64,000 nucleotides of DNA from Campylobacter sp. TTU_617 (GTDB lineage: Bacteria; Campylobacterota; Campylobacteria; Campylobacterales; Campylobacteraceae), in the NCBI RefSeq assembly GCF_016599045.1, contig NZ_JAENKV010000002.1, positions 62,001 through 126,000 on the forward strand, given 5' to 3'. Position numbers and translations under genes: made by a program. This document shows, in pieces, positions 18,680 to 27,869 of the stretch. Positions within the stretch are counted from its first letter, which is position 1. Each line of letters starts with the position of its first letter. Below the pieces are notes generated by a model. It did no database searches. It was not told the DNA's origin and saw only the letters and a list, made by a program, of their open reading frames with translations.

Positions 18680-19909
18680 ATGAAAATAATTTATAGTGAT
18701 AAAATATTTTTATGCAATGAAAAATTCAGTATTTTAGAAAAAAAAGCTTTGGCTTTTAATGAACAAATTATTGCTATAGATTCTTTAGAAACCTTGCAAA
18801 AAAAATATCCTAAAGCAGAACTCATAAAGTCTCACAAACATACTCTTTTGCTTCCTTCTTTTATCAATCCTCATACTCATTTAGAATTTAGTGCAAATTC
18901 TTATACTTTACATTTTGGAGAATTTTTAATTTGGTTAAAAAGTGTTATTAATTCAAGAGACGAACTTAGCAAAGAAGCTAAAAATAATTTGATTCTAGAA
19001 AAGCTAAACTGGATGCGTAAAACAGGGACAGCGACTATAGGCGAAATTTCAAGTTTTGGAAGCGATTTAAAACCTTGCGTTAAAGCAAGTGAAGAAGGAA
19101 TGCGTATAATATTTTTTAATGAGATTTTAGGTGTTAGCGAAAGTCAAATTCCTAATAAAAAAGAAGATTTTTTAAAAAGATTTCAAGATGCATTAAAATA
19201 TAAAAGCGAGTTATTTATTCCAGCAATTTCAATCCATTCTGCTTATTCTACCCACCCAAAGCTTGCTAAATTTGCTCTTGATTTGGCAAAGAAGCAAAAT
19301 TTACTTGTTAGCACTCATTTATTAGAAAGCAAGGTTGAAAATTTTTGGTTAAGATTTGCAAAAGGGAAATTTAAAAACTATTTAAAAAATTTTACTTCCA
19401 ATCCAGCACCATTTTATAATGTGGATAATTTTTTAAAACTTTTTAAAGATGTAAGAACGCTTTTTACTCATTGTGTTTATTTAAAAGAATGGAAAAATTT
19501 GGATATAAATTTGCATTCTATAACACATTGTGCTTTTTCAAATCGTCTTTTAAGCACAAGGAGTTTAAATTTAAAACAAGCTTTAAAAAGTGGTTTAAAT
19601 ATTCATCTTGGTACAGATGGATTAAGTTCAAATATCTCTTTATCTATGCTAGATGAAATGCGTGCTAATTTACTTATACATAAAGATTTTAATCTTTTAG
19701 AATTGGCAAAAAAACTTATTTTAATGGCAACGCTTTATCCAGCCAAAGCTTTAAATTTAGATCTAGGCGAAATTAAGGTCGGAAAAAGTGCCGATTTTAG
19801 TCTTTTTGAAATTAGAGAATGTGAAAATTCACAATTACCTTTGCAATTTATTCTTAATGCAAAATATGTTGAAAAATTATTTATCAAAGGAAGAGAATGC
19901 AAATTTTAA
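18680..19909 (+). CDS. mqnX: aminodeoxyfutalosine deaminase (amidohydrolase family)
   Basis: This is a metal-dependent amidohydrolase of 409 residues. Metal and catalytic motifs are visible: INPHTHLEFS near residue 62, SIHSAYSTHP and VSTHLLESK in the middle, LFTHCVYL, and LGTDGLSSN near residue 310. Epsilonproteobacterial proteins of this type deaminate 6-amino-6-deoxyfutalosine to futalosine for menaquinone synthesis; the assignment to that reaction, not to another deamination, rests on family knowledge. The next gene, sppA, starts inside its 3' end. Confidence 0.82.
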   Translation: MKIIYSDKIFLCNEKFSILEKKALAFNEQIIAIDSLETLQKKYPKAELIKSHKHTLLLPSFINPHTHLEFSANSYTLHFGEFLIWLKSVINSRDELSKEAKNNLILEKLNWMRKTGTATIGEISSFGSDLKPCVKASEEGMRIIFFNEILGVSESQIPNKKEDFLKRFQDALKYKSELFIPAISIHSAYSTHPKLAKFALDLAKKQNLLVSTHLLESKVENFWLRFAKGKFKNYLKNFTSNPAPFYNVDNFLKLFKDVRTLFTHCVYLKEWKNLDINLHSITHCAFSNRLLSTRSLNLKQALKSGLNIHLGTDGLSSNISLSMLDEMRANLLIHKDFNLLELAKKLILMATLYPAKALNLDLGEIKVGKSADFSLFEIRECENSQLPLQFILNAKYVEKLFIKGRECKF

Positions 19910-20784
19910 AATGTTTTTTTAATTTTTTTGGAAATGTTATTAAATTTATCAATACCTATTTTAAAACTTTTGTTTTTTTGTTTATTATTCTTTTAATTCT
20001 TATGCCAAATTCTACTTCAAAATCAAGTTTTGCAAATTTAGAACGTATTGATTTAAAAGGAGAAATTTTTGATAGTTCAAAGGTTTTAGAAAGGATTATC
20101 AATGCAAAAAATAATGACAATATAAAAGGAGTACTTTTTGTTATAGATTCTCCAGGTGGATCTTTTGCGCCAAGTATGGAGCTTGCTTTAGCTATTAAAA
20201 ATTTAAAAGAGAAAAAACCTGTAATTGTTTATACAAGCGGAACTATGGCAAGTGGAAGTTATTTAGCAGGAGCAAGTGCAAATAAAATTTTAGCTAATCC
20301 TGCAAGTTTTATAGGTTCAATTGGTGTTATCATGCAAGGAATAGATATAAGTGAGTTAGCAAATACGCTTGGCATTAAAGAGCAAAGTTTGCAAGCTGGA
20401 GAATTTAAAAGTGCTGGAACTTTTACTAGGGCTTGGACTGTTGAAGAAAAAAAATATTTACAAAATTTAATCAATCAAAGTTATGATCTTTTTACAGGTT
20501 TTGTGGCAAAAGAGCGTGATTTAAATCTTGATAAAAAAGATGCTTGGGCTAATGCAAGGGTATTTTTAGCTAAAGAAGCAAAAGATTTAAAGCTTATTGA
20601 TGAACTTAGTGATTATGAGAGTGCTAAAAAAGAGCTAGAACATTTAGCAGGGATTAAAAATCCTATTTGGAAAGAAGAGGATAAATTAGATAAATTTTTA
20701 GAAAAATTAAGTGTTGAAAGTTCAAGTTTTATAAGTAAGACTTTAAATAATACTCTAAAAGGTATAAATTTAAATACCTTTTAG
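19897..20784 (+). CDS. sppA: signal peptide peptidase SppA (protease IV type)
   Basis: SppA degrades cleaved signal peptides in the inner membrane. One N-terminal membrane helix (about residues 24-37) is followed by the S49 serine peptidase domain: VIDSPGGSFAPSMELA, SGTMASGSYLAGASA with the catalytic Ser, and NPASFIGSIGVI. The product is 295 residues, the short single-domain form. The ATG lies 13 bases before the mqnX stop. It overlaps the convergent EF-hand gene by 4 bases. Confidence 0.93.
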   Translation: MQILKCFFNFFGNVIKFINTYFKTFVFLFIILLILMPNSTSKSSFANLERIDLKGEIFDSSKVLERIINAKNNDNIKGVLFVIDSPGGSFAPSMELALAIKNLKEKKPVIVYTSGTMASGSYLAGASANKILANPASFIGSIGVIMQGIDISELANTLGIKEQSLQAGEFKSAGTFTRAWTVEEKKYLQNLINQSYDLFTGFVAKERDLNLDKKDAWANARVFLAKEAKDLKLIDELSDYESAKKELEHLAGIKNPIWKEEDKLDKFLEKLSVESSSFISKTLNNTLKGINLNTF

Positions 20785-21629
20785 ACCAGTTTATCTATAA
20801 GTTTTATTTGATTAAAATCTTTGTTTAAATTTAAGCTTAAATTTTGCAAAGATTTTTCTTGTAATTTTTTAAATTCTTTAGGGTTTTGCATTTTTAATTT
20901 TTCTTGCTCAGCTGCATTTAATGCATTTAAACCTTTTTCTTGTGCTTTTTTGAGTAAATCTTCTTTATTGTCATTTGTTTTGATTTTATCCTTTTGTTCT
21001 TCTTTATTTATTTTTTGAGGGTCTATTCTATCGGTAACTTTTTGAGTTCCATTTAAACTTTCTCTAAGTTCGCTTAATAATTCTCTATTGCTTTTAGATT
21101 TTTCCTCTCCAAGTTCTATTTTTCCATCTTTATCAACATCTTTATCAATTAAAAAATTAAGCTTTTGTGTGATTGAAGCATTATCATTTATAACATCTCC
21201 TTTATTTTTACCAAGACTTTGTAAGCTTTGGTTTATGGTAGGAGTATCTTTTTTAAAAAACATTGTAGTATTATTTTGATAAAAGCTAGAATTTATTTTT
21301 TCATTACTAAGATTAAGAGCAGAGTCAAACCAAGAAGCAACGAAATTTTGAGCTTCGGCATTTAATCTTATACTACCATCTTCTTTTGTTATATAATTTG
21401 TATAAGATCTGAAATTTTCTTGCAAACTTTTAAAATTTTCTTGACTTAAATTAATAGCTATTAAATTTTTATTTTTGTCTTCAAAAATCACTTTTATCCC
21501 ATCCATTTTTTCGCTTGAAATTTGCAAAGGAGTGGTATTTTCATTTTTTAATTTAACAAGCTCTTTTTTTTCTATATGCAGGTCTTGATAACTTAATAAA
21601 GTGTTTTGAGAATCAATCCTAGTAAACAT
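20781..21629 (-). CDS. hypothetical protein with an EF-hand loop
   Basis: I recognise no named family for the whole protein. The 282-residue, Lys/Asn/Glu-rich product has no signal peptide or membrane segment. At about residues 168-179 it carries a textbook EF-hand calcium loop, DVDKDGKIELGE, with acidic residues at positions 1, 3, 5 and 12 and Gly at 6. The C-terminal 80 residues are very Lys/Glu/Gln-rich and probably helical. The N-terminus (MFTRIDSQNTLLSYQ) has a flagellin-export look but this is not diagnostic. It ends convergently against sppA with a 4-base overlap. Confidence 0.82.
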   Translation of the reverse strand: MFTRIDSQNTLLSYQDLHIEKKELVKLKNENTTPLQISSEKMDGIKVIFEDKNKNLIAINLSQENFKSLQENFRSYTNYITKEDGSIRLNAEAQNFVASWFDSALNLSNEKINSSFYQNNTTMFFKKDTPTINQSLQSLGKNKGDVINDNASITQKLNFLIDKDVDKDGKIELGEEKSKSNRELLSELRESLNGTQKVTDRIDPQKINKEEQKDKIKTNDNKEDLLKKAQEKGLNALNAAEQEKLKMQNPKEFKKLQEKSLQNLSLNLNKDFNQIKLIDKLV

Positions 21630-21644
21630 AAATCTTCCTAAAAT

Positions 21645-21830
21645 TTATTTGCATTTAGCAAATAAATTAAGACGACACATTCGCCTTTGATGATTGTTTA
21701 ATAAAGAATTACATTTTTCAAGTTTTGTTTCAAAATCGGAGCATTTTTTAGATATATTTGTTTTGATATTTTTAAATTCTGCATTTAAAAAAACTACGCT
21801 TAAAACGGCTAAAACTAATAATTTTTTCAT
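21645..21830 (-). CDS. small secreted Cys-rich protein
   Basis: The 61-residue product has a clear signal peptide (MKKLLVLAVLSVVFLNA), leaving about 44 mature residues. These contain four cysteines arranged as C-X9-C and C-X7-C in two predicted helices (CSDFETKLEKC and CRLNLFAKC), suggesting a disulfide-stapled helical hairpin. The ATG is preceded by AAAAGGAGC. The family is unknown to me. It sits 15 bases upstream of the EF-hand gene on the same strand, so the two may be co-transcribed. Confidence 0.8.
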   Translation of the reverse strand: MKKLLVLAVLSVVFLNAEFKNIKTNISKKCSDFETKLEKCNSLLNNHQRRMCRLNLFAKCK

Positions 21831-21875
21831 TTTTGCTCCTTTTAAGTTTATAGCTTTATTCTATATCGATTAAAC

Positions 21876-22385
21876 TTAACTATTTTTTAACTTTTCTTCT
21901 AAAAAATATTTTATTTTTTCTTGAGAATAATTTTGCAAAATATAAATTTGTTTATTAAGAAGTAAAAGATTAATAAGATTCATAGTTAAGAGTAAAAAAC
22001 CTAAAAGTATTAAAAAACAATTAAGCATATTAAAATGATTTAAAATTGCAAGTGTGATAAAAAATACATTTAAAAAACATAAAAAGGCAAAATTTAATAA
22101 ATGATTTTTTTTTGCTTTTTTAAAATTGTTATGATTATTTGAGTAATTATTAAAAAGTATGATTTTTTTCCCAAGATTTGAGATTATAATTTCATCATTT
22201 TCTTTAAAAATATCAGGGTTTTTATCACTATAAATAAAACTTTCATCATAAGAATTTAATTTATCTTTTCTAGCTTTAATTTTATAAAAAAAGTTTTCTT
22301 TTTTTTCTAAAATAATTTCTTTTATTGTTAAAACCCTTAAATCTGTTTTTGCATATAAAAAAGTATCAAAGCTCATAAATGCCAT
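21876..22385 (-). CDS. hypothetical membrane protein downstream of ribD
   Basis: The 169-residue product has a soluble N-terminal half and two hydrophobic helices at about residues 97-140 (LNFAFLCFLNVFFITLAIL and FLILLGFLLLTMNLINLLLL). No named family is recognised. The ATG at 22385 is preceded by GGAGAAG and lies 20 bases inside the end of ribD, so it is translated as part of the bioB-to-ribD gene run. Confidence 0.8.
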   Translation of the reverse strand: MAFMSFDTFLYAKTDLRVLTIKEIILEKKENFFYKIKARKDKLNSYDESFIYSDKNPDIFKENDEIIISNLGKKIILFNNYSNNHNNFKKAKKNHLLNFAFLCFLNVFFITLAILNHFNMLNCFLILLGFLLLTMNLINLLLLNKQIYILQNYSQEKIKYFLEEKLKNS

Positions 22386-23346
22386 AGCTATCTTCTCCTA
22401 AATTAGCTTTAAAAAGTGGGTTTAAATTTAAAGATATTTTGATGTTTTCTTTATCATTTAGTGTTGAGCTTTGGAAGATTAAAAACATATCTATTTCATC
22501 TTTAAAGGTCTTTAAAAAACTTTCTCCGCCCTCATACATTATAAATTTTGTTTCTTTTGGAATATGTGTATAAATTTTGCGATTTAAAACTTTAAATAAA
22601 GGGATATTTTTATCAAATTCTTCTAAATTTTTATGAGTTTTTATGCAAATATTAGGAGCTTTACCTTTGCAAAGTCTTGCATCAAGTATGGGCTTATCCA
22701 CTCTTATGGTATTGCCACCAACTACAAGAAGATCAATTACGGATCTTATTTTATGAGCATAAGTGCGACTTAATTCATTGCTTACTATTTTACCATAGGG
22801 CGAGCCATTCATAGAAAGAGCAAGTTTAAAAAGTTTAAATTGTTCTTTTTGCCATTTTAAAAAAGGTTTTAAAAGTTTTTTACCTTCTTCTTCTAAAATT
22901 CCAAACTCAACCTCAACACCTTGTTTTTTTAAATACAAAGCCCCATTACTTGCTATTTTATTTTCATCTTTAACACTTATAAAAACTTTTTTAAATTTAA
23001 GTTCGCTAAAAAGTTTAGCACAAGGAGGTGTTTTTCCTTGATGAGAACAAGGTTCAAGTGTTACAAAAGCTATACTATCTTTAAAAATTCCTTGATGATT
23101 TTTACAAATAAATTCGTGTAAAGCATTAGGCTCTTTTGGTAAAGAAATTTCAGGTTTTAATCTTTTAAATGCTTCGCTGATAGCATTTAACTCTGCGTGA
23201 TTACATCCTGCTTTTTCGTGAGCTTTAATGCTTAAAATTTTTTCATTTTTATCTAAAATAACACAACCTACAGCTGGATTTGGGTAAGTTAAAAATTGAT
23301 ATTTCCAAGCTTCATTTAGAGCCAATTGCATATAAAAATTTTTCAT
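22366..23346 (-). CDS. ribD: bifunctional riboflavin deaminase/reductase RibD
   Basis: RibD carries out the deamination and reduction steps of riboflavin synthesis. The N-terminal deaminase has the zinc motifs HAELNAI (near residue 51) and PCSHQGKTPPCAKL (near 99). The C-terminal reductase region includes SMNGSPYGKIVSNELSRTYAHKI and VGGNTIRVDKPILDARL. At 326 residues it is somewhat shorter than the E. coli enzyme, with a reduced reductase end. It overlaps the upstream gene by 4 bases and the downstream one by 20. Confidence 0.92.
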   Translation of the reverse strand: MKNFYMQLALNEAWKYQFLTYPNPAVGCVILDKNEKILSIKAHEKAGCNHAELNAISEAFKRLKPEISLPKEPNALHEFICKNHQGIFKDSIAFVTLEPCSHQGKTPPCAKLFSELKFKKVFISVKDENKIASNGALYLKKQGVEVEFGILEEEGKKLLKPFLKWQKEQFKLFKLALSMNGSPYGKIVSNELSRTYAHKIRSVIDLLVVGGNTIRVDKPILDARLCKGKAPNICIKTHKNLEEFDKNIPLFKVLNRKIYTHIPKETKFIMYEGGESFLKTFKDEIDMFLIFQSSTLNDKENIKISLNLNPLFKANLGEDSYGIYEL

Positions 23347-24080
23347 TTTTTTAAAGCTTCTTTATCAATAACTTCAGCAAGCATTTTTGGCATTTGTTCT
23401 AATATAAAATTATAACTTTGTTCTTCATTATAAGAATCTAGTGAAAGCTTTAGTTTGATTTTTTTGCTACTTACTATTTTTCCTGTAATGGCATTAATAA
23501 TTTTAAAATTAATAAGGGCATTAGCACTTCTTGTTTTTGTTATAAAAAAATTTGTTGTATTGATATAAAATTCATTCAAATTAATTACGATTAAAAAATC
23601 TGTAATTTGTGAGTAGATTTTGTTTTTATCTTTTTCATATTTTAAAAAATCAGAAATATTTAAAATATGGAATTTATTATCTATACTAAACAAATCAAGA
23701 TATTTTTTATTTTGATATATTCCATTGGCTTTAGAATTTATAAAGCAAAGTTTTGAATTTAAGAAAAAATTTTTCATAAATAAAGAAGAAAATTTATCAG
23801 CTTTAATATAAATTTGATTTAAGGCTAGGCCAAAATGAGGTTTAAAACCTACAAGTATAGCAAAATCAGTTTTTAAATCTTTAAGATTATTTTCTTCTTT
23901 GTTTATTTTTGAACTATTAAAAAGAGCTTCTTGTTTATCAATATCTATTAAATTGTTTTGTTTTAAATCAATGATTTCAAATGAATCTTCATTTGATTTC
24001 ATATTTAAAATTTTTTTCTGTGAAAAATCATTGGATAGTAAAATATTAAATAAAAAGAGAATTAAAAATAAAATTTTCAT
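23343..24080 (-). CDS. periplasmic hypothetical protein
   Basis: The 245-residue product begins with a signal peptide (MKILFLILFLFNILLSNDF) and is Asn/Lys/Ile-rich. The C-terminal half (INAITGKIVSSKKIKLKLSL, then PKMLAEVIDKEALKK) has the pattern of lipoprotein-associated FlgO/CsgG-like folds, but I cannot assign a family. It overlaps ribD by 4 bases and follows the CysQ-like gene by 8, so it belongs to the same operon. Confidence 0.78.
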   Translation of the reverse strand: MKILFLILFLFNILLSNDFSQKKILNMKSNEDSFEIIDLKQNNLIDIDKQEALFNSSKINKEENNLKDLKTDFAILVGFKPHFGLALNQIYIKADKFSSLFMKNFFLNSKLCFINSKANGIYQNKKYLDLFSIDNKFHILNISDFLKYEKDKNKIYSQITDFLIVINLNEFYINTTNFFITKTRSANALINFKIINAITGKIVSSKKIKLKLSLDSYNEEQSYNFILEQMPKMLAEVIDKEALKK

Positions 24081-24088
24081 TTTTATCC

Positions 24089-24850
24089 TTATAAAAAATC
24101 TTTTAAGAATTTTTTATCTGAAAGTGCTATAAAAGGCAAAGCTTTATAACTTTCTTGATTGTAATTTAATAATTTTAAATTCAAATCCCCCATAAAGCCA
24201 CCCATTTGATTGATTAAAAAATCTCCTGCTGCTATATCCCATATACTTAAACTTTCATTTCTTTTATATACACCAGCTCTTCCTTCTAAAATAGCACAAA
24301 ATTTAAGTCCAGAGCCTATGTTTAAAGCTTTTAAATTATATTTTTTTGCAAAATCCTCATCTTCTTTACTGAGATGATTTACGCTTAAAAGAGCGGTATT
24401 TTTGTTTTGGTTTATTAAATCTTCATCTTTTTTTAAAATTGTATTATTCTTATAAACAGGAGTGTGTAAATGAGCATAAAAAACAGTATTAGTACTAGGA
24501 CTTTGAATAAGAGCTAAAATAGGTCTTTGTTCTTTTATAAGAGAGATCATAACGCAAAATTCATCTGAATTTTTTAAAAATCCACTTGTGCCATCTAAGG
24601 GATCAATAAGCCAAAAATATTCTAAATTTTTTCTTTCTTCATATTTTAAAATTTTTTCTTCTGAAAAAATTTTAAAATTGGTTTGCGAGAGTTTTTGTGT
24701 AATGATATCATTAGAAACCATATCTGCTGTTGAAACTAGGCTTTTATCTTCTTTTTTCCAAATTTCTACAGAATCTCTAGTTTGCATTATAGCTTTAGAT
24801 GCTAAAGTGGCAGCTTCAAGTGCTAAATTTAAATATTGATCTAAATTCAT
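24089..24850 (-). CDS. cysQ: inositol monophosphatase-family phosphatase (CysQ-like)
   Basis: The family motifs for the Mg/Li-sensitive phosphatase are visible: WLIDPLDGTSGFLKN (near residue 78) and DIAAGDFLINQMGG (near 203), plus EE in FKIFSEEKILKYEERK. CysQ hydrolyses 3'-phosphoadenosine 5'-phosphate; other members act on inositol or fructose phosphates, so the substrate is inferred. The product is 253 residues. Its ATG shares one base with the antiporter stop (TAATG), indicating coupled translation. Confidence 0.85.
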   Translation of the reverse strand: MNLDQYLNLALEAATLASKAIMQTRDSVEIWKKEDKSLVSTADMVSNDIITQKLSQTNFKIFSEEKILKYEERKNLEYFWLIDPLDGTSGFLKNSDEFCVMISLIKEQRPILALIQSPSTNTVFYAHLHTPVYKNNTILKKDEDLINQNKNTALLSVNHLSKEDEDFAKKYNLKALNIGSGLKFCAILEGRAGVYKRNESLSIWDIAAGDFLINQMGGFMGDLNLKLLNYNQESYKALPFIALSDKKFLKDFL

Positions 24851-26061
24851 TAACCCTCCTTTTTTATGTTTGATACAATTTTTATTAAACTTAAAACTAT
24901 AATAACCTCAAATAAAGCTGTTAAAATTAAAGCCACATATAAATTCGAAGAAATAATTTTAGCATTAAAAGATAAAGTTGCTGCAGCAATGAGCAAGGTT
25001 AAGGGCATAGAGTGACTTAGGCCAAATAAAATTGAGTTTTTAAAGCCAATATCTTTTAAAAAAATCATAGAACAAAGTATTCTTAAACACATCATTAGAA
25101 GCATTAGTGAGAAAGAATAGAGTATAATTTTATATTCTAAAAGTATTTTGATATCAAAAGTTGATCCTATATAGATAAAAAATACAGGAATTAAAAATCC
25201 ATAGCCAAAACTTGAAAGTTTGTGTTCTAAATCTTTTTTATGATTAAAGAAAGTTGCCATAAAAGAACCAGCTATAAAAGCTCCAAGTGCAACTTCTAAT
25301 TTTGTAATAATCATTGCTATAATGATTAAAATGAAAATAGCAATACAAAATCTTATATCTTTTTCGTTTTTATCTTCTTCGGGCATTAAAATAGTTTTTA
25401 ATCCTGGATACCACCAAAATAAAATACCAAGAATTTTAAAACTTAATAAACAAAGACCTAAAAAGATATTAAGGTATAAAATGCTTTGTCCTACACTAAT
25501 AATGCTTGTATCTTCTCTTAAAAAAGCTCCTGCAATAGTAATTAAAACTATACTAATTACTTCAGCTAAAGTGGCTACGATCATAGCTGTATTAAGCCAA
25601 TAGCAATTTTTGCCAAAATCTTTAAAAAGTATAGATAAAAGACCAACACTCATTATAGGTATGATTAAAATAAATACAAAATGAAGCTTAAAAATCCATA
25701 CAATTAAAGAAGCTAGAGAATAAAGTAAAAATATATAATAAAGACTTTGTTTAACAAGTTTTTTTTCCATATTGAAAAAATCTCTTAAATTTACCTCCAT
25801 GCCTGCAATAAACATTAAATAAAAAAAACCAATATTAGCCAAAAGTTTAAAATTTTCACTTTCTTCTATAAAATTAAAATAAGCTACAATAGAGCCTAAA
25901 ATAATTTCAGTTGCAGAAATAGGCAAACGTAAAGATTTAGCAATATAAGGAGAAAGGAACAAACAACAAGCTATTGTTGTAAGAATTTTTAAATCAATTA
26001 AATCTTGATGCTCAATGACATTCTGAAGCAAAACTAAATCCCATTTGTTTAAGTTTTTCAA
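24850..26061 (-). CDS. CPA2-type cation:proton antiporter
   Basis: The 403-residue product has about eleven to twelve hydrophobic helices and the Na/H exchanger (KefB/NhaP-like) signature: LRLPISATEIILGSIVAYF near residue 45 and LEVALGAFIAGSFMATFF near residue 250. No TrkA-N domain follows, so it is the membrane part only. The start is a TTG at 26061 lying 50 bases inside bioB; no better in-frame start with a ribosome binding site is seen. It likely exchanges Na or K for protons. Confidence 0.87.
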   Translation of the reverse strand: MKNLNKWDLVLLQNVIEHQDLIDLKILTTIACCLFLSPYIAKSLRLPISATEIILGSIVAYFNFIEESENFKLLANIGFFYLMFIAGMEVNLRDFFNMEKKLVKQSLYYIFLLYSLASLIVWIFKLHFVFILIIPIMSVGLLSILFKDFGKNCYWLNTAMIVATLAEVISIVLITIAGAFLREDTSIISVGQSILYLNIFLGLCLLSFKILGILFWWYPGLKTILMPEEDKNEKDIRFCIAIFILIIIAMIITKLEVALGAFIAGSFMATFFNHKKDLEHKLSSFGYGFLIPVFFIYIGSTFDIKILLEYKIILYSFSLMLLMMCLRILCSMIFLKDIGFKNSILFGLSHSMPLTLLIAAATLSFNAKIISSNLYVALILTALFEVIIVLSLIKIVSNIKKEG

Positions 26062-26848
26062 TATCTTTAGAGGCTACTTCTCCTTTTGTAGTAAGATAAT
26101 CCCCTATAACAATAGAGGAAGCTCCTGCTTCAAAAATTTCATATTGTCTTTCTTTTAAGATAAACTCGCGTCCTCCTGCTACCATAATAACAGAATCTTT
26201 TAAAGCAGTTTTTGTATCGCGTATTATTTTTAAAGCTTCATCTGCACTTAGCTTAGGAACTTTTAAATTTAAATTTTCATTAGAAATAAAAAAATTAATA
26301 GGAGTTGAAAAAGGTTTTAATTCTTGTAAAGATTTTCTAAAACTTATTCTATCTTCTTCACTCTCGCCCATTCCATAAATTCCTCCGCAACAAAGCATTA
26401 ATCCTGCTTCTTTGGCATTAAGATTTGTTTTAAATCTACTCTCCCAAGTATGAGTGGTGCAAATTTTTGGAAAAAATTCTTTAGAAGTTTCAAGATTATG
26501 ATTATAGGAGAAAATTCCTGCTTTTTTAAGTTCTTTAAGTTGTTCTATATCTGCCATTCCATTGCAAGCTATAAGAAGTAGATTAGGAACTTCTTTTTTA
26601 ATTGTATGTGCAGCTTTGCAAATATATTCTAGTTTTTCATCATCAAGTCCAAGTCCAGCAGTTACTAAGCAAAAACCTAAAGCTTGATTTTTTTTAGCTA
26701 TTTTAGCTTCTAAAACAATTTGTTCTATATCTTTTCTTTTATATTTTAAAATATTTGTTTTAACAAAAGAGCTTTGAGTGCAGTATTTACAATCTTCACT
26801 ACACCCTCCACTTGCTATATTGCATATAGCACAAAGCATAATTTGCAT
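26012..26848 (-). CDS. bioB: biotin synthase BioB
   Basis: BioB is the radical SAM enzyme that inserts sulfur into dethiobiotin. The radical SAM cluster motif C-X3-C-X2-C is seen in GGCSEDCKYCTQSS (near residue 17), with further cysteines at LMLCCGGIYGMGE and the arginine region GGREFILKERQ near the C-terminus. The ATG at 26848 has AGGAG five bases upstream; a longer frame to 26887 is unlikely. The product is 278 residues and heads the minus-strand gene run down to 21876. Confidence 0.95.
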   Translation of the reverse strand: MQIMLCAICNIASGGCSEDCKYCTQSSFVKTNILKYKRKDIEQIVLEAKIAKKNQALGFCLVTAGLGLDDEKLEYICKAAHTIKKEVPNLLLIACNGMADIEQLKELKKAGIFSYNHNLETSKEFFPKICTTHTWESRFKTNLNAKEAGLMLCCGGIYGMGESEEDRISFRKSLQELKPFSTPINFFISNENLNLKVPKLSADEALKIIRDTKTALKDSVIMVAGGREFILKERQYEIFEAGASSIVIGDYLTTKGEVASKDIEKLKQMGFSFASECH

Positions 26849-26976
26849 TGCTTCTCCTATTGGGTAATTAAAATCACATTCTAACAAAAAAGCCTTAATT
26901 TTAATAAATTTATCTTTTTTGATATTTTAGATTTAAGATATTTTTAACATTATATTAATTATTAAAATAACAAATT

Positions 26977-27770
26977 TTAATGAAATTCATTGATATCATT
27001 TTTATATTTTTTTGTAAAAAAAGCTATTCTTCTTTTACAACTTCTTTTTAAGCGGATAAAAAAATCATTAATAGCATTTTTTATTTTAATTTTTAATGGC
27101 ATTTTTACACTTTTTAAAATTTTTTTCCAAGCAGATGCATTTCCTATAAAACCGTTATAAGAATCATTGATCATATAATTTATAATACACAAATTTTCAT
27201 CAATTTTAAACTCATTTATATAAATTTCATTTTCGTTTAAATTTTCATTTGAATCAATATTTATAAAATAATACTTTTTATTATTCCCCCCCCCCTGTTT
27301 ATTTTTAAAAGAAGAGAGATTTTTATTAAAAATTTTTTCATTTTCTCAAGTTCAAACTGACCACAGTGTATAAAAGTAATATTTTTGGCTAAAAATAATT
27401 TTTGTTTAATTTTATTCCAACGATAAATACTTTGTTCATTAACTCTTTTGCTTTGAATTTTTAAATCTTCATTGGTAAAGAAGTGATGAATAGATAAAAT
27501 GTTATATTTAGTATCTTTAACATGAATTGGCTCATCTACTTTATTGCTTTTTTGGGAATGTTTGACTACTTCATAATTTAAGAAAAAATCTTTAAAATCA
27601 TTGCAAAATAAATCATAAATTATATCTAAATCCCCGCTTACCATCCAATCAAGCGGAGAAGAAAGCGATCTTAAATGATTTTTTCTTAAATGATGTGCAG
27701 TGCGACAAGCAGAACCTAAGCTTAAAATGATATCAGTTTTAATAATGCGTATTTTTGAAATTTTTTGCAT
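26977..27770 (-). CDS. phase-variable DUF1796-type gene, frame broken at a G10 tract
   Basis: The N-terminal part (IILSLGSACRTAHHLRKNHL, then LSSPLDWMVSG and ILSIHHFF) matches the DUF1796 putative papain-like cysteine peptidase family, with candidate catalytic Cys and His. At residue 156 the reading frame enters a run of ten G. With G10 it ends after 169 residues at 27261. With G11 (or G8) it continues through 27260-26977, adding NNKKYYFINIDSNENLNENE and onward to a stop at 26977, for about 264 residues. This is the standard Campylobacter contingency design, here in the off or truncated state. The substrate is unknown. The ATG at 27770 is preceded by AAAGGATT. Confidence 0.8.
27286..27295 (-). 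repeat. poly-G contingency tract (G10)
   Basis: Ten consecutive G on the minus strand (C10 as written) lie inside the DUF1796-type coding region. Tracts of about 8-12 G in Campylobacter change length often by polymerase slippage. The lengths G8 and G11 join both halves of the gene. Confidence 0.92.
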
Positions 27771-27826
27771 TTTAATCCTTTTAAACTTTAATTTTGCATT
27801 GTTTTTATATTTTAATTTATAAAATT

Positions 27827-27864
27827 CTATAAAAATGGATAATTTATTATTTCCATTTTTATAG
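27827..27864. terminator. hairpin terminator downstream of topA
   Basis: A 13-bp perfect stem, CTATAAAAATGGA with TCCATTTTTATAG, encloses a 12-base AT-rich loop. It lies 5 bases after the topA stop, and read in the topA direction is followed by AATTTTAT. It separates topA from the phase-variable gene. Confidence 0.6.
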
Positions 27865-27869
27865 CAAGA

